Source of the DNA: Isoetes taiwanensis
Taxonomy: Eukaryota > Streptophyta > Lycopodiopsida > Isoetales > Isoetaceae
NCBI GenBank assembly: GCA_021234155.1
Contig: JAJEKV010000079.1
Coordinates: 1,047,395 to 1,111,394 of the forward strand
Direction: 5' to 3'
Length of the DNA stretch: 64,000 nucleotides
Shown: one piece after another, positions 46,840 through 59,069 of the stretch
How the letters are laid out: every line of letters starts with the position of its first letter
Numbering within the stretch: the stretch's first letter is position 1
Made by a program: the position numbers and the translations under genes
Notes under the pieces: model-generated
Database searches by the model: none
Seen by the model: the letters and a program-made list of their open reading frames with translations, nothing else
Told to the model about the DNA's origin: nothing

Positions 46840-47260
46840 AGCACCTTCTTTGCAAAGTTTTTGAAAACTTTTTATTTTTGGATTAATGTGCTTATTTATG
46901 TGCTTCTAGAACATTCTACAACATTCTATTTTGATCAGAGCGCTCTTTTTGGAACACTTTTTTATTTTATTTTGACTTGAGCACCATGTTTGATTTTTTT
47001 TTTTTTTTTTTTTTACTTCCTATTTTAAGATTTAGATGCTTAGCTATGGACTTCTAGCAAATATTCTACTTTGATCTGAGCACCATGTTTGGAATTCTTG
47101 AAAAAGTTAGATTCGGATGTTTACCTATAGGGTTCTAGAAAATTCTAGACCATTATATTTTGATTAGAGCATCCTCTGTGCAAAAAAAATGGAGGCTTTC
47201 TACTTGGGTTAAGGTGTTCACATGTGGACATTTTAGAGCATTCCAGCCTTTGGACCAGTT
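46840..47260 (+). repeat. T-rich dispersed repeat, copy 1
   Basis: A poly(T) tract, then TATTTTAAGATTTAGATG, then GAGCACCATGTTTGGAATTC, AAATTCTA and CCATTATATTTTGATTA recur in the same order at about 58,540-58,800. The word ACATTCTA with TTTGATYAGAGC recurs many times inside both copies. Confidence 0.75.
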
Positions 47261-47269
47261 TTAAAAATT

Positions 47270-48425
47270 TTACTAGAAACGTGTGCCCGGCGATGCCAGG
47301 CATTAGTCATTGATGTGTGGAGTGGGTGGATGTAATAAGTTTATAGGTGGAATACAATATTAGATTTGGCATGTTTGTAGATGGAATGGAGCATGAAGAT
47401 GTTATAGTTGTATTTTGCACTTTGAAATGTACGAATAATGGATATTTGCATGAATAGTGAAGAGAATAAATTTGCATTTAGATAGAAGCAAACTTTTTAA
47501 GATATTGTCTATGAAATAATTTAACCACTTGATTCTACACTTCGATTTAAACATAATAAATGGCAACGAAACTTACGTCCTTGTAAAGCATAGAACATTA
47601 TGTTAATGTGTGACTGATTTTATCGCAACTGAACTTATTGCAATATAACTTATTGCTATCATTCTATTTACTCAATTGCTTTGGATGGAGGAACATACGC
47701 CCATTTCAAGCCAATTTTAAATCCAAAAATATATGTTATGATGTAAGCCAGGTAGGCCTATGATGTTAGCACTTGTGATCTTAAGCTTGGGATCATGGCA
47801 CATGGCTCCTATCAACCTCCGACGGCTGAATTTTTCTCCCCCTGACCATTACCTAGAAGTAAGGTTCAATCGGAGCACTTGACGCAAGGTGCCGAAGTGC
47901 TCGGCCTAGCGGGCTCGCCAACCCTTACCCTGCATAAGGGCTTGGGGGCGAAGGTTATCCCTAACATAAGATCCAAGGTCATGAACCGAACTATTTCTAA
48001 GAAATCCCTTTGGAATTGTCTCTATCTTTGAAAGATGCTTGATACACTCATGATAGTATCCTATCTAAACATGTCTCCCAAACCCCTAGAGTGGTGTGAT
48101 GACATAGTACTGCATGCTCCATTTATAAGATGCATGTTACATCCTTTGAGTTCCTTGAGACTAACAATGTCATAAATGCTTGAAGTCTTAAACCATTAAA
48201 TGTTTGAAGTCATAACAACCTAGGCTTTTAAATGCCATTAATGTATAGCCAAGGTGATGCTTAGTGGTTCCTTTTGTATTTATAGGATTGAGACATCGGA
48301 CTTTGGCTTTTAAAATGCCATTTATACATAGGCCTTCCACAAAAGTGCATCGACTTGTTGGGCAATAGTATGTGCAATATGTGTGCAACGCTATACCTTG
48401 ATATTAGTAAACAATGAACCTTTGA
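47270..48425. other. Unassigned region
   Basis: It lies between the two 0.46-kb repeat copies. A GC-richer block at about 47,745-47,965 includes the near-palindromic CAAGCCCTTATGCAGGG read on the minus strand. No gene is recognised. Confidence 0.35.
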
Positions 48426-48428
48426 TCT

Positions 48429-48902
48429 TAATATAGCTGAGGGTAGTCCACACCATCCGCCCTCCACAGCACTTTGCGAGTGGGTTGAAAAGTATTGGGG
48501 CCAGGGCGTAGCACCTGGGATGCGTAGCCAAGGGGCTACTCTTGGGTTGCATCTCCCGGCCCCGATGAGGCCGGGGAGGAGAGTCACCTCTCCTCGAGGC
48601 ATGCATGCCCATCCACCGAGGTGGCTAGAGGGCCCTTTGCCCTTATTGGAGACTTAACCTCATGGAAGGCGACGCGCATCGCCCAAAGGTGTCGAGCTCA
48701 TGCCTTGCCCACCCGCGGTGCAAGCCATTAAAGCCTAGCTCACTAAGGTTCCTGGTAGGCTTTACACACCGGAAGGAACTCTTACGTGATGGGACAAGTC
48801 CCCCTTGTTCATCGGACTAGCCCCTCCACCCACAACCAGGCGGGCTCCTTGTGCACAGGCCGCATGTATTTGGGAACTAGTAGGCTGTCTAGAGTCATCT
48901 GC
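48429..48902 (+). repeat. Dispersed 0.46-kb repeat, copy 2
   Basis: Same orientation as copy 1 and about 2.07 kb downstream. The sequences beyond each edge are unrelated, so these are not simple tandem copies. Confidence 0.85.
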
Positions 48903-48909
48903 ATGTTGG

Positions 48910-50820
48910 CAGTATGACATTGGACCAACATTAAGACAACTTACAAATGACATAGATTTGTAGTTGTTGGCAATGGTGCAGGAAATACACTTAAAAAGGT
49001 GAATGCGGCTATGGAAATGGATACACATGAAAAAATATCCTATATTATATTGTAGCCTTGTGTAGGGTCTTATATAGCTGAAATATTAAGGTATTTGGGC
49101 ACCGGCCATGCCTATTATCGAATAGGACGAAAATGTTAAGATATTTTCCAAGCAATATGGCAAATATGGTAAGAAAAATACTTCTTTGCTTCTTGCTTCT
49201 TATCGTTGATACAAGGGAAAATAGTGATACATATGCAAATGACATGGATCTCTACATATGCCCGTATGTGCCCTTTGGAATTGTTTTTTACAAGTTCTCA
49301 CAACTATGGTTTCAGTTATGTCTCCAAAAACATGTCACTTTAGGGTAACATTTGTGACGAAATGGATGGCCCGTAACTTCTGATTAAAGGCAAATGACCT
49401 TTACTATGGACAAGATGCAACTTCGGCATGCCATGCGGGTAAGTTTTCTTATAAACAGGCCACATGGATGGCAATTCATTAGGGTTTGAGAGATACTATC
49501 GCAAGTCTTGGCTTTGTGTAAACTAGCCGCAGACGGTAATAAGGGCCTGGCAAAGCATTTTATCTAATATAACAATTAATAAGCTCTCAAATATGGAAGA
49601 CAAGTAGGCCATGCAAGCATAGAGCCGTCGAGAGCAAACCAAGAGTCTGCATTCGATATGCATTCTGCATTCGGATATGCATTCCAATTACATGTTGAAA
49701 TTCTTCTTCTAATGTTGTAAGCTAGGATTTGCTATTTCCATGCTTTGGGCTATGGCTAAAAAGAATGAAGACCTTGGTAATAAGCCCGCACACATATCTG
49801 AGAGTGGCTGCAAATTCTATTGCGAATCCGGACCCGGGCATAAAATAGATGTTCATGGCGTGGTTTTGATCGGTTGCACAAGCACATCGGACATGAAAAA
49901 ATGCTAATTCCAGCAAACAAATGGAGCATGAAGTGATGCAAATTCCAACAAACAAATGGAGCATAAAAGGCAAAAGTTCTGGCAAAATGGGCCTTTTATC
50001 AGGTTAATTCTTTGACATTTTGATAATGTAAGCAATTGCTTTCAAATATACAGCAGCTTAGTAGCTACATTAAATTAGCTTACTGTTTGCAAGAGCAATA
50101 TAAGTTGAATTTTACATTGCACGTCTTTTGAGTCATCATATAAATTGAATTTGCATAATATTGCACATTAGATGAACTTTTTGGACAGGGATCTACTTAA
50201 ATGATTGTAGATATGTGTAATAAAGCTGAAAATTAGAGAACTATTTGCAGCATATGCAGCATAGAAAGATGTGAGAAGTAACTCTCTGTAAATGACTTTG
50301 AACTTCTTGTGCATTTTGGCTTTGAGCTACGTGGTCTTCATATCTTTTTAAGAAACTTGTAACTGAGCGGAAGGGGATAGTATGTTCTAGAATCTTAGAA
50401 TGCATTGTGATGATAAAATGCATGTGAGAAACTCTATTGCTAGTCCTGAGAGAATCGAGCTGCACCATTCGGCCCTACAGTTAGCTACTGTGGTGGGTGT
50501 GCATATTAATCTAAGGCTGCTTTCTAACTGTGATATACGGTTGGCAGCATAATATGGTAAGGACATGCTAATAATTTAATAATCTGATGTTTGCATGTCT
50601 CCACTATTCTTTTGCCCATTTCAGGGGACTTTTTACAAAGTGAAGGGTGGTAAACCCAAGAAGTTCACACAAATATTAGACCTATCATGAGTGAATCTGT
50701 TACTTGCTCGGGTTTTTTCAAATTTAACTACGTCCCAACCTGCTTTGTGCAAGCAATTATATGAGCCATAAACTGTACATCTTGAACTAGGCAAGTGAAA
50801 TGACTGCAATTACCTCAAAG
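48910..50820. other. Unassigned region; one 35-bp tandem duplication
   Basis: Two adjacent copies of a 35-bp unit containing CAAACAAATGGAGCAT occupy 49,906-49,940 and 49,941-49,975. The rest is AT-rich with no recognised coding sequence. Confidence 0.4.
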
Positions 50821-50828
50821 GTCTTTAA

Positions 50829-52743
50829 TTATTTTTCGAACATTCCCTTCTTTGTCCAAGTAGGAGACTTCACTAATTGTCCCACTGCAAATACATGACT
50901 TATCTCTAGGCTTTCTGGATCCAAAACAATAACATCACCATCACGTCCTACCTCCAAGCAACCTGCTACAAATTTGGGATTGGATGAAAAATATCATCAA
51001 TATATCTTTGAAAAACAAATGCACATGAAGAGATGGTCCAAAAAGAAAGTTAGTTCTCGTCTTATTTCATGTTCTCAACCTATTTGAGTGTTCATTTTTG
51101 ACAAACAAAGCGAGTAACTTATTTGTTGCTATATTTTCAAGTAGTGACAAAGACATAATTCCCATACATCTAATCGACATTAGCTACATAATTATCTCTT
51201 TTGATCTGATGCCACGTGCTTTACGAGCATTTGCATGCTGAACTGGAGACTTATAAATGATTAATTTAGAAGATAATCTTTCATCTTATGAAAGTACATA
51301 CCTTTCTTTGAGAGTGACAAAAACTTAGCTGGATTCTTGGTCCCCAGTTTTAGCGCATCTTCAAGAGCCCAACCACCTTCATGAACTAATCTTGTCATAG
51401 TGGCTAGATTTGCCTTGGTTGATGCTACTCCATATTTGATAAGCTTGCCTTAAGCTGTCAAAGACAGGAAGAGAACCAAAACCATCTGATGAAATAGAGA
51501 TATTATCCAAAGGCATCTCTCGTTTTGCCCAGTCCAAGAGCGCATTATGAGTGCTATTTTTCTCCATCCTGATCTGCAGTGAGGTCAACATAGCCACCCG
51601 CTTGCAACCATACTTCAGCTTTCTAAGAGCTACCATGAAAATGTTATGAAGGAGCGATAGATTAGCAACAACTAGCAACATACTAATACCTGTACAACTT
51701 CTAGCCTAGATGAGGCAAAATGATGAAGACCTGTAAAGAATATGGACCTCTGCTTGATATATGAGTCGGCAGCATTTGGGTTATTGGAATTGCACCTTTA
51801 CTATCACTCAAGACATGCCAAAGAGGATCCAAACATGATGATGCAGAACCAACATGAAAATGTACTATTCCAGCTTTTCCAGAGAGCATGCCACCAACCC
51901 TTGCATCTGACACAAGATTCAATAGCTCCTGAAAAAAAAAAGGGGTATAAAACAACAAAACTTAAGGGATGGTGCCACCGCATCCTTTTTTTCAGGTGGC
52001 ACGGTTCATACATAAATAGTAGAATTATAAGTGGATGAAACCTGATACTCTAGCAAGAAGGAAGTGTAACTAGGATTTCTAATGTTTTGAGATACTGAAA
52101 GCTGATTAGTATGTATTGACAAATACAATAGAAACAGAATATGTACTTGGGTAGTAGGCCAGCTACTTCGGTGGTCACTAATTGCAATTTCTCCTGCACC
52201 AACAACTTCACTAATAATCTGAATATCCCTCAGTATAGATCCTGTAATAGTTATGGGAGGCATCCGATAAGATCCACTCCACATGAACGCTGTAATACCA
52301 TCTTGTTGCAATGCCTTTGCTTTGGCATTTAAGCTTTCTAAGCTGCAAGAAGAAAGGGCACACAAGGAATGAATACACTACTTCAAAACAAATATATATT
52401 AATAGAACGTAACATACCTTCTTGAGACACAATCGGTACCCAGTATCCCAATTACAGTGGTAAGCCCACCATCCAAAAGCTCTGAAAGATTTGCCTCTGG
52501 AGTTCTGCTTGCAGGTCCCATTTCACCACCTCCGCCACAAATATGCACATGAAGATCAATGAGGCCAGGTGCAACAATGCTTCCTCGAAGATCAAAAACT
52601 TGTACCCATGGCATTCCACTAAATCTTGTTGGATCGAACTCTTCATCTTTAAATATGGCAACAATGGATCCACCTGCAAGCAAGATATGCGCCTTTCCAA
52701 TGGGATCTGGAGAATAAACGTTTCCATTTAACAGTAGATTCAT
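50829..52743 (-). CDS. Isoaspartyl dipeptidase-like (IadA, peptidase M38), five exons, frameshifted
   Basis: It matches bacterial IadA, a zinc amidohydrolase that cleaves isoaspartyl (beta-aspartyl) dipeptides released from damaged proteins. Exons: 52,743-52,418, 52,342-52,147, 51,928-51,690, 51,622-51,302 and 50,965-50,829, all GT-AG with introns of about 65-340 bp. Landmarks: MNLLLNGNVYSPDP at the start, GLIDLHVHICGGGGEMGP (HxH metal ligands and the following Glu), GILGTDCVSR, AISDHRSS, VHFHVG, QMLPTHISS, ISISSDGFGS (catalytic Asp) and GRDGDVIVLDPESL. About 405 residues against about 390 in E. coli. The splice phases close only if one base is missing near 51,750 and one extra base each is present near 51,560 and 51,450; as written the frame breaks. 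Seven residues before the Arg of SDHR, where E. coli has its carboxylated lysine, this copy has Glu. Family is certain; functional status is open. Confidence 0.85.
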
Positions 52744-53026
52744 AGCGAAGAGAAATGTTTCCCGCGAGGGGTTTATATTGTTTACTTTCTATGCTGGAGC
52801 TTTAAAAGATGCAAAAGTTATAAGTAATCCACTCTTTTACTTTTTTGTGAGGTTTTTTATTTCCTAAGATTATAGTGGGGTGTGTATTGGAATTTTGCGT
52901 GGCCATTAGATCATGTCTTACTTTACTTTACTTTATTAATCACGCCATTTGAGACCCAACAAGGCCTATATGGCAAAACAGATACAATGGTTTAGCATAG
53001 ACGCTACTCATTCCATATCTACAGTT

Positions 53027-56000
53027 TTAAGAATCAAAAACAAAGTTAAAAACACCCTGTTTTTGCATATTTTCCATGTGTTCGTAAAGCTTGATCACCT
53101 CCGTTCTTTCCTTGTATACATGTTTTACATGTGCACTGAGTACTCGTGGATCAATGCATAGTAGTTCTTGCAAGTTATTGCACGAGATATCAAAATTCTG
53201 CCTAATGTGATCATAAGATGGACATTCTAGAAATGCATGAGACTCACTTTCAACCTTTAGAGATGCCAAACAACAGGGGCATAATCGATCAGTTAGGGGA
53301 TATTATGCCATCTACCCGACTTCAATACCAAGATGATGTGAGGGATAATCTTAGTTGCAGAGATTAGCTGCCTTGACTTCCTATCGGACCCGGATTCCAA
53401 ATATGCTTGAGTACGGTATGTTCCCAATGTGTTCACCTCGTTTACATAAAATTATTGCTTTTACTTCCGTCTTTATATCATCTGTCCGCCAAAACTTATG
53501 CACCATTTTCAAGCTGGGCCAATTCTGAATATCTTCTAGTTTCTCGGCGGTGAATCATTTAATATCCCAATGTTACGCCCATTTCCAAGACTGAGAATAC
53601 CGGCCATTCCCTTTCACCTATGACATTTTTTTTTATGATGCGGTTGGCCGGTCACAGTTCAAAAGCGACTACTCGGTAAGATAGTGCGATGTTTGACTAA
53701 GTGCTTCCAACTCCAATGGAACAAAACCCGTTTCAGGCGGGGCATTTTATAAAGGTGCGGGCTTTAACACCTAGTCGCAAGAAGGAATTGTTTTGTACCT
53801 TTTTGATCGTGCCTTAATCCGCCTCGTGATAATCCAGGAGCCCAATATAGTGTGACAGTTTTACCACAACTCTGAAGAGCAACCGCCTCAAGCTCCAATT
53901 TTCAAAGTTGTTCTCCTTACATATTTTGATCATTCCAGGTATAATGCTCGAAGCCCACCAGATGGCTTTTTTTTTAGCCAAAGACCACTTATAATTACTA
54001 CTAATTTCAATTCCTAGGTATTTGTAGGAACCATATCCAAACTCTCACCTCCAATTGAGAAACGGGCTTGTCAATAGTTCCAAACACCATAATCTTTGAT
54101 TTACCCTGTTTCTTGACATGTCATCGTCTCCTCGAGAACTTATGCAAAGCACATCTAAGTGTATTTGGAGGCGATTTTCAGTCACCGAGACTAACACAAT
54201 GTCATCGGCAAAGCAACAATTGTACTACATACCCACGGGGTCCACTCCGTCCCTCCATTTTCCTACATCCATTTCTCCACCTCATCGATAAACAACCCAA
54301 ATAATAGCGGTGAGCGGGGACAACCTTGTTTAACGCCAACCATACTTTGTATTCTTTGGCCTCGATCAAAGGGGAAGCTCAACAAGAACACGCTAATAGA
54401 GGCATGCCACTTTGCTTCCGCAGTTCCAGCAACGTAAGTCATAGAGCCTCCGGTCCTGGCTTGTAATTTGTCCCTATGAACTCTGTCAAATGCCTTTGAC
54501 AAATCCATAAAAGCACAATAAACCTTGTTGCCTTGCCCCTTAAAAGCGCTTTCTAGAATCACAATCTGTCGTGATAAGATGGTCCACCGTCGAGTGCCCT
54601 CATGGAAACTCCACGGCATTGAACCCCTATGATTTGCATGATCGCCCGGTGTGAAAGTTTTTCTTCAATCATGCTTGCAAACGGTTTAGATAGTGTATTC
54701 CCAACCAATACAATCTCGATAATTCGCAACTGATTTCTATCTCCCACTCTTATAAAAGGGCTGCTTGTTTATACACCATTCATCCGGGAATGATCCATTT
54801 CAATACAAGATTGCATACTTCCCGACTTTTATGTAGTGTTTTACGTTCCCCATTTAAAGCTTCGACCAAACCCTAGATTATCGGTGCTTTTCCATTCTTC
54901 ATGTCGAGAGCATTTTGGACATCATCTATGATGAATAAATCACTATCATTTGTTGTTGGTTTTGCCATGGGCCTACATCCATCGATCATATACAAGCTCT
55001 TCACTAGATCTATAAGTTCATTTTCTGAAAAATCACCACCCATAGCCGAGCTTTTGGTAAGTCTCCAAAACTTTCTCGGTTCATCGCCATACTCTTCCAT
55101 TTGCTTGTGATGCAAATATTTGCCATTACGATTTTAATTCTTCAACACTCTCCAATATGCTTTATGAGCCGCCACCTTATCCTCTGCTTGCTGAAATGAT
55201 GCCCTCGCCTGAACACAATCCTCTTCAAACCACTTTTTTGATACATATCTTCTTGGTTTCCTATAACCAAAGACTTAGAACTCTTTGTAAGCATGCTAGT
55301 AACGAAGCATGTTAAATTTACCAAGATCCGGCGGACATTTTCACGCTGCTCGACAATTCATCTAATTTGCTTATAATCGTGTGCTTGATTATACCACAAC
55401 TTCAGCCACTACGGCACATGAATCTTTCTTTTGTATGACCCTAAAGGTTGCTCCCAAAGATATCTCAATAGAGCATGATCCGACTACGTAATCGGTCTAA
55501 AGATCCAAACTCTTTAAAGCTGATTACTTTACGGGCTGCCCATAACTAAATCAACCATAGAATTCCCATTGGGTTGAAAGCGAGGTATATTTTACATGTA
55601 TATGGAAATTTTTCAAGACCATTCATGATAATCATGTCCAAAGCACCACATGCTTGTAGTGAATAGTTACCCATTTGATTCTGATTTGTTTGTGACTCTC
55701 TATAAGCCCATAGTCTGTTGCATCGCTTCCCTTAGCAAAGAGATCCGCCCGCAGTTCTCAGCAAAAATTGGTGCTTGCTGATTTCCTACCCCGGCATTAA
55801 AATCGCCAACCACATAGACTTCTCCGCTGTGATAGTCGATATATCTCTTGCTAGATGTAAGAAGGGGTCATGGGCATCAAACCTCCACATGCATACCGCG
55901 GTGATGGCCTTCCGGATCAAGTGGAGCAAAATAAACTCTTGTAATATACAAGGTCTACCACCTTTTACATGTACCCATAAAATCTTTGTTTATATGGACA

Positions 56001-56330
56001 TCTCTTGACAATTTCAATGTGTTCTTCTATCCCCGTCTTTGAATAACAAGCTATTCCTCCCCATCCTCTTTGGCAACTTCCTTCTCATTCCAAATAGAAT
56101 GCACTTTGGTGAAACCCGATATATTTTAATGGAGACATATCATATTCGGGTTTTACGTAAAATGTTAGCACATCATAACTACCAAAAAACGATATTCTGA
56201 CCGATGAATTTGCTCTCATCGCACCATGTATGTTCGGACTAGAACCTTTGAGGGCCTCTTCTTCCTATTTATTTGCTTGCTTAATTACAACCTTACCATT
56301 TTTTATAAAAGCACGCCGGGTCATCTTTCA
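53027..56330 (-). mobile_element. LINE retrotransposon, near full ORF2, decayed
   Basis: Minus-strand order fits a LINE: an endonuclease piece VYVVGDFNAGVGNQ (55,820-55,778), a linker (DEPRKFWRLTKSSA), reverse transcriptase VYCAFMDLSKAFDRVHRDKL (near 54,520-54,462), GVKQGCPRSPLLFGLFIDEV, FADDIVLVS (54,213-54,187), and a C-terminal zinc motif CPCCLASLKVESESHAFLEC (53,280-53,221). Stops and shifts separate almost every motif. The element's 5' boundary is not defined and I saw no clear poly(A) tail or target duplication. Confidence 0.85.
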
Positions 56331-56469
56331 ATACCTTCTTCTTGGCGGTTCATTCCCTTCATGATCTTCAAATGCTTGGCTTAGCTTTAGCCCCTCATCA
56401 ACCATTTTTATGGAATCGGTTATAAACTTCATTTGGGATTGAACTAGTTATTATAGAATCAAAGGTCTC

Positions 56470-56760
56470 CGGTGATTCCTTCCCGAGGAATAGGATGTGG
56501 TGATTCCGCGAGGAGAATATTATCAGCGGTAATCCCACGGGGAGAATATTCACGCAGTGATTCCACGAGGAGAATAGCTTTGGCGCGTCGCGGTGATTCC
56601 ACGGGGAGAATATTACAAGATATGGTCATTCCACCCCCGCGGGGATCAATTCCATGTGATTAGGCCCGCGTGAAGAATAAAGGGTGGTGATTCCGGCCAA
56701 CGATATTTTGCGGATGTGATTACTCAGGAAGGTATAGAATGGAGTCACAAAATGGGATAG
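56470..56760 (+). repeat. Degenerate minisatellite, GTGATTCC-GAGGAGAATA unit
   Basis: GTGATTCC(A/C)CG(A/G)GGAGAATA and close variants recur about six times at intervals of about 35-55 bp near the 5' side of the minus-strand LINE. Later copies decay toward 56,760. Confidence 0.65.
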
Positions 56761-57559
56761 CAGGCAGTACGGATAATCCGGGAGGTTTAGTGATTCCTTG
56801 GAGAGTAGTCCATGATGGAATCACTAAAATCGGGGTAAAGCTATTTTCACCCTATCCCTACAACATGTATGGCTGGCTAGTATTACAAGTTGCAACTAAC
56901 AAAATATATGGCAATAAATTGAATATGAAATAGATTACATGCATGATTTTTAGGTAAACGCATTCATCACCATTGCAACTTGTTTTTTTCTTCCACAGAT
57001 TTCTCTTACTTACTTATTCTCGCATTTCCTGAGGATGTAGGTGTGCCACATAAAACGTTGGGCAAGGTCATTATTCTTGGGGCTTCAAGCTTGTACTTGT
57101 TGTATAACAAGCTTCTAGTGAAACACATAGGTTCAATTCCTCTGGGCTTGGGTTTGGAGGCATTGGCATCTCGTTGGGGTTCGATTCCCTAAGATCTATT
57201 ACGCTTTAGAAGCTTGGGTATGACGGGCATGAAGGATTGACTGCATAATAAGCATTGGTTTTGATTTTTCAATGCCCCCTTATAAATCGAGTCAACATGG
57301 GGCAGTTTGACCTCGTGAAAAAGGGACCACAAGACTTCTCATGGAATACCCCGCGGGATAGGACATCCCGCTGCTGTAGTGCACCTATAGTTTTGAGGTT
57401 ATTAGGTGGAATTAGGCGAGAAATTAAGCAAAAATAAGCTCTCACATTCGATTTTGTAGAGGAGGGGGGCTCATGGCAAAGGGCGAAAGGCCAGCCGGAT
57501 GTTCACGAGATGGAGAGGAAGAAATCTTGGAGCACCTCGGAGAATTAAAGGAGGAAATG

Positions 57560-57815
57560 CGGTATGAAATCATTGCTCAAGGAAATTCTAAAGGAAGGAA
57601 GGAAGGTGTATTTTTTATGTAGCCGAGCACTAGCCCGGCATTCCTTTAGGACATCTGACGGCACATGGCATGTTCTTGCAATCCCCTTCAAGGAGCACCG
57701 CCTCCTACAAAGGATACCGGGGGCCAAAGGTCCTAAGATGCCAAGATCCTAGTGAGGTTCGAACACGGGGCCTCAATATTGCTACGAGTGGACTAACCAC
57801 TAGGCCAAAAGGAAA
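57560..57815 (-). mobile_element. tRNA-derived SINE-like unit
   Basis: On the minus strand, TGGCCTAGTGGTTAG (57,807-57,793) fits a pol III A-box and GTTCGAACC (57,764-57,756) fits a B-box, about 30 bases apart as in tRNA genes and SINEs. The rest does not fold as a normal tRNA by eye. A body of about 170 bp follows, ending in a TTCC-rich stretch near 57,590. Confidence 0.5.
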
Positions 57816-57819
57816 CCCA

Positions 57820-58530
57820 GATGCGCAGTAAAACACTAAACTGCAGATTAGGGTATGTGAACTGGAAGCCCATTAGGTACTTGACAAAGAGCTTATCACA
57901 TAATTGTAAATAGAAAATGAAAGAATACCAAAGGTGTGACCCAGCATCTTAACTGGGTAAGATGTGGTAGCTAAGTTCTCCACAAATATTGAAACACAAG
58001 TGTGACAAATTTATTCAAACAGACTCGTGACAGTAGTATTGAGCCTGGAAGAAGTCTTGACAAAACCGAAAGCTAAGGAATGTAAAAGCATCCTGGACTT
58101 CCGTAATTGGATGGGGAGAAGCCAACTAAGTAGTATTCCATTTATTCAAGAATAAATGTTATTGAATGATCCAGGGTTCTGGGCTTAGCGTTCCGTAGTA
58201 GTCAAGTGTAAAAGTGGAAGGACGCTACCCGCCAACTATTATAAGAGATTTTATTCAGGATGCTGTGCAAGTGATGCATATTGTGGGATTTGGCTAACAA
58301 ATATGGCTTGATGACGATCTCACCTTGCAACAACAGCAAGGTTATCTTTTAAACTCCTGAAGAAGTCTGCTTCGCTGCCAGACCAACCATATTCTTGATC
58401 ATATTCAGTTGTAACCATATTGGCCTAAGTTGAGATGCACTGGATTGGCTTAGGGCTGCTAATAATTGTACCCTAGAAGTGTTCTTTGCAAAAGTTCATG
58501 AAAAGGTAAAGAAATACATTTGAAACAGTT
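57820..58530. other. Unassigned intergenic region
   Basis: I see no recognised coding, RNA or repeat structure here. Confidence 0.3.
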
Positions 58531-58539
58531 TAAAAGGTG

Positions 58540-58540
58540 A

Positions 58541-58572
<32 letters not shown>

Positions 58573-59060
58573 CTATTTTAAGATTTAGATGTAGCTGGAC
58601 TAAACGATATTCTACCACTTTGATCTCGAGCACCATGTTTGGAATTCTTGAAAAAGTTAGATTGATTAACACATATGAGGTTCTAAGAAAATTCTAAACC
58701 ATTATATTTTGATTAAGAAACATCTCTGTACACCAAAAAAAAAATGGAGCTTTCTGCTTAGGTTAAGGTGTTCCACATGTGGACATTTTAAAACATTCCA
58801 CGACTAATTTGGAGCAGGTTTTTCCAAAAATTTTATATTTGGATTGGGGTGCTTACATGGGCATCTAGAACATTCTACAGCATTCTGGTTGATTAGAGCA
58901 CACTCTTTTAATATTTTGAAACTTTCTAACTTTGGTTGAAGGTATCTATCACGGCGGGCACAGAGACATTCTCCAACATTCTCTTTTGATGTGATTTGCA
59001 AATTTTTGAAAACTTTCTATTTTTAATTGAGATGTGGGATTCTAAAACATTCTATTTTGA
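58540..59060 (+). repeat. T-rich dispersed repeat, copy 2
   Basis: It matches 46,840-47,260 in order and orientation, including the poly(T) tract, TATTTTAAGATTTAGATG, GAGCACCATGTTTGGAATTC and the repeated ACATTCTA words. Confidence 0.75.
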
Positions 59061-59069
59061 TTAGAGCAC

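Noticed and set aside
57115-57190. tRNA or SINE suggested by two GGTTCRATTCC words
   Set aside because: No convincing A-box at the right distance and no tRNA fold by eye.
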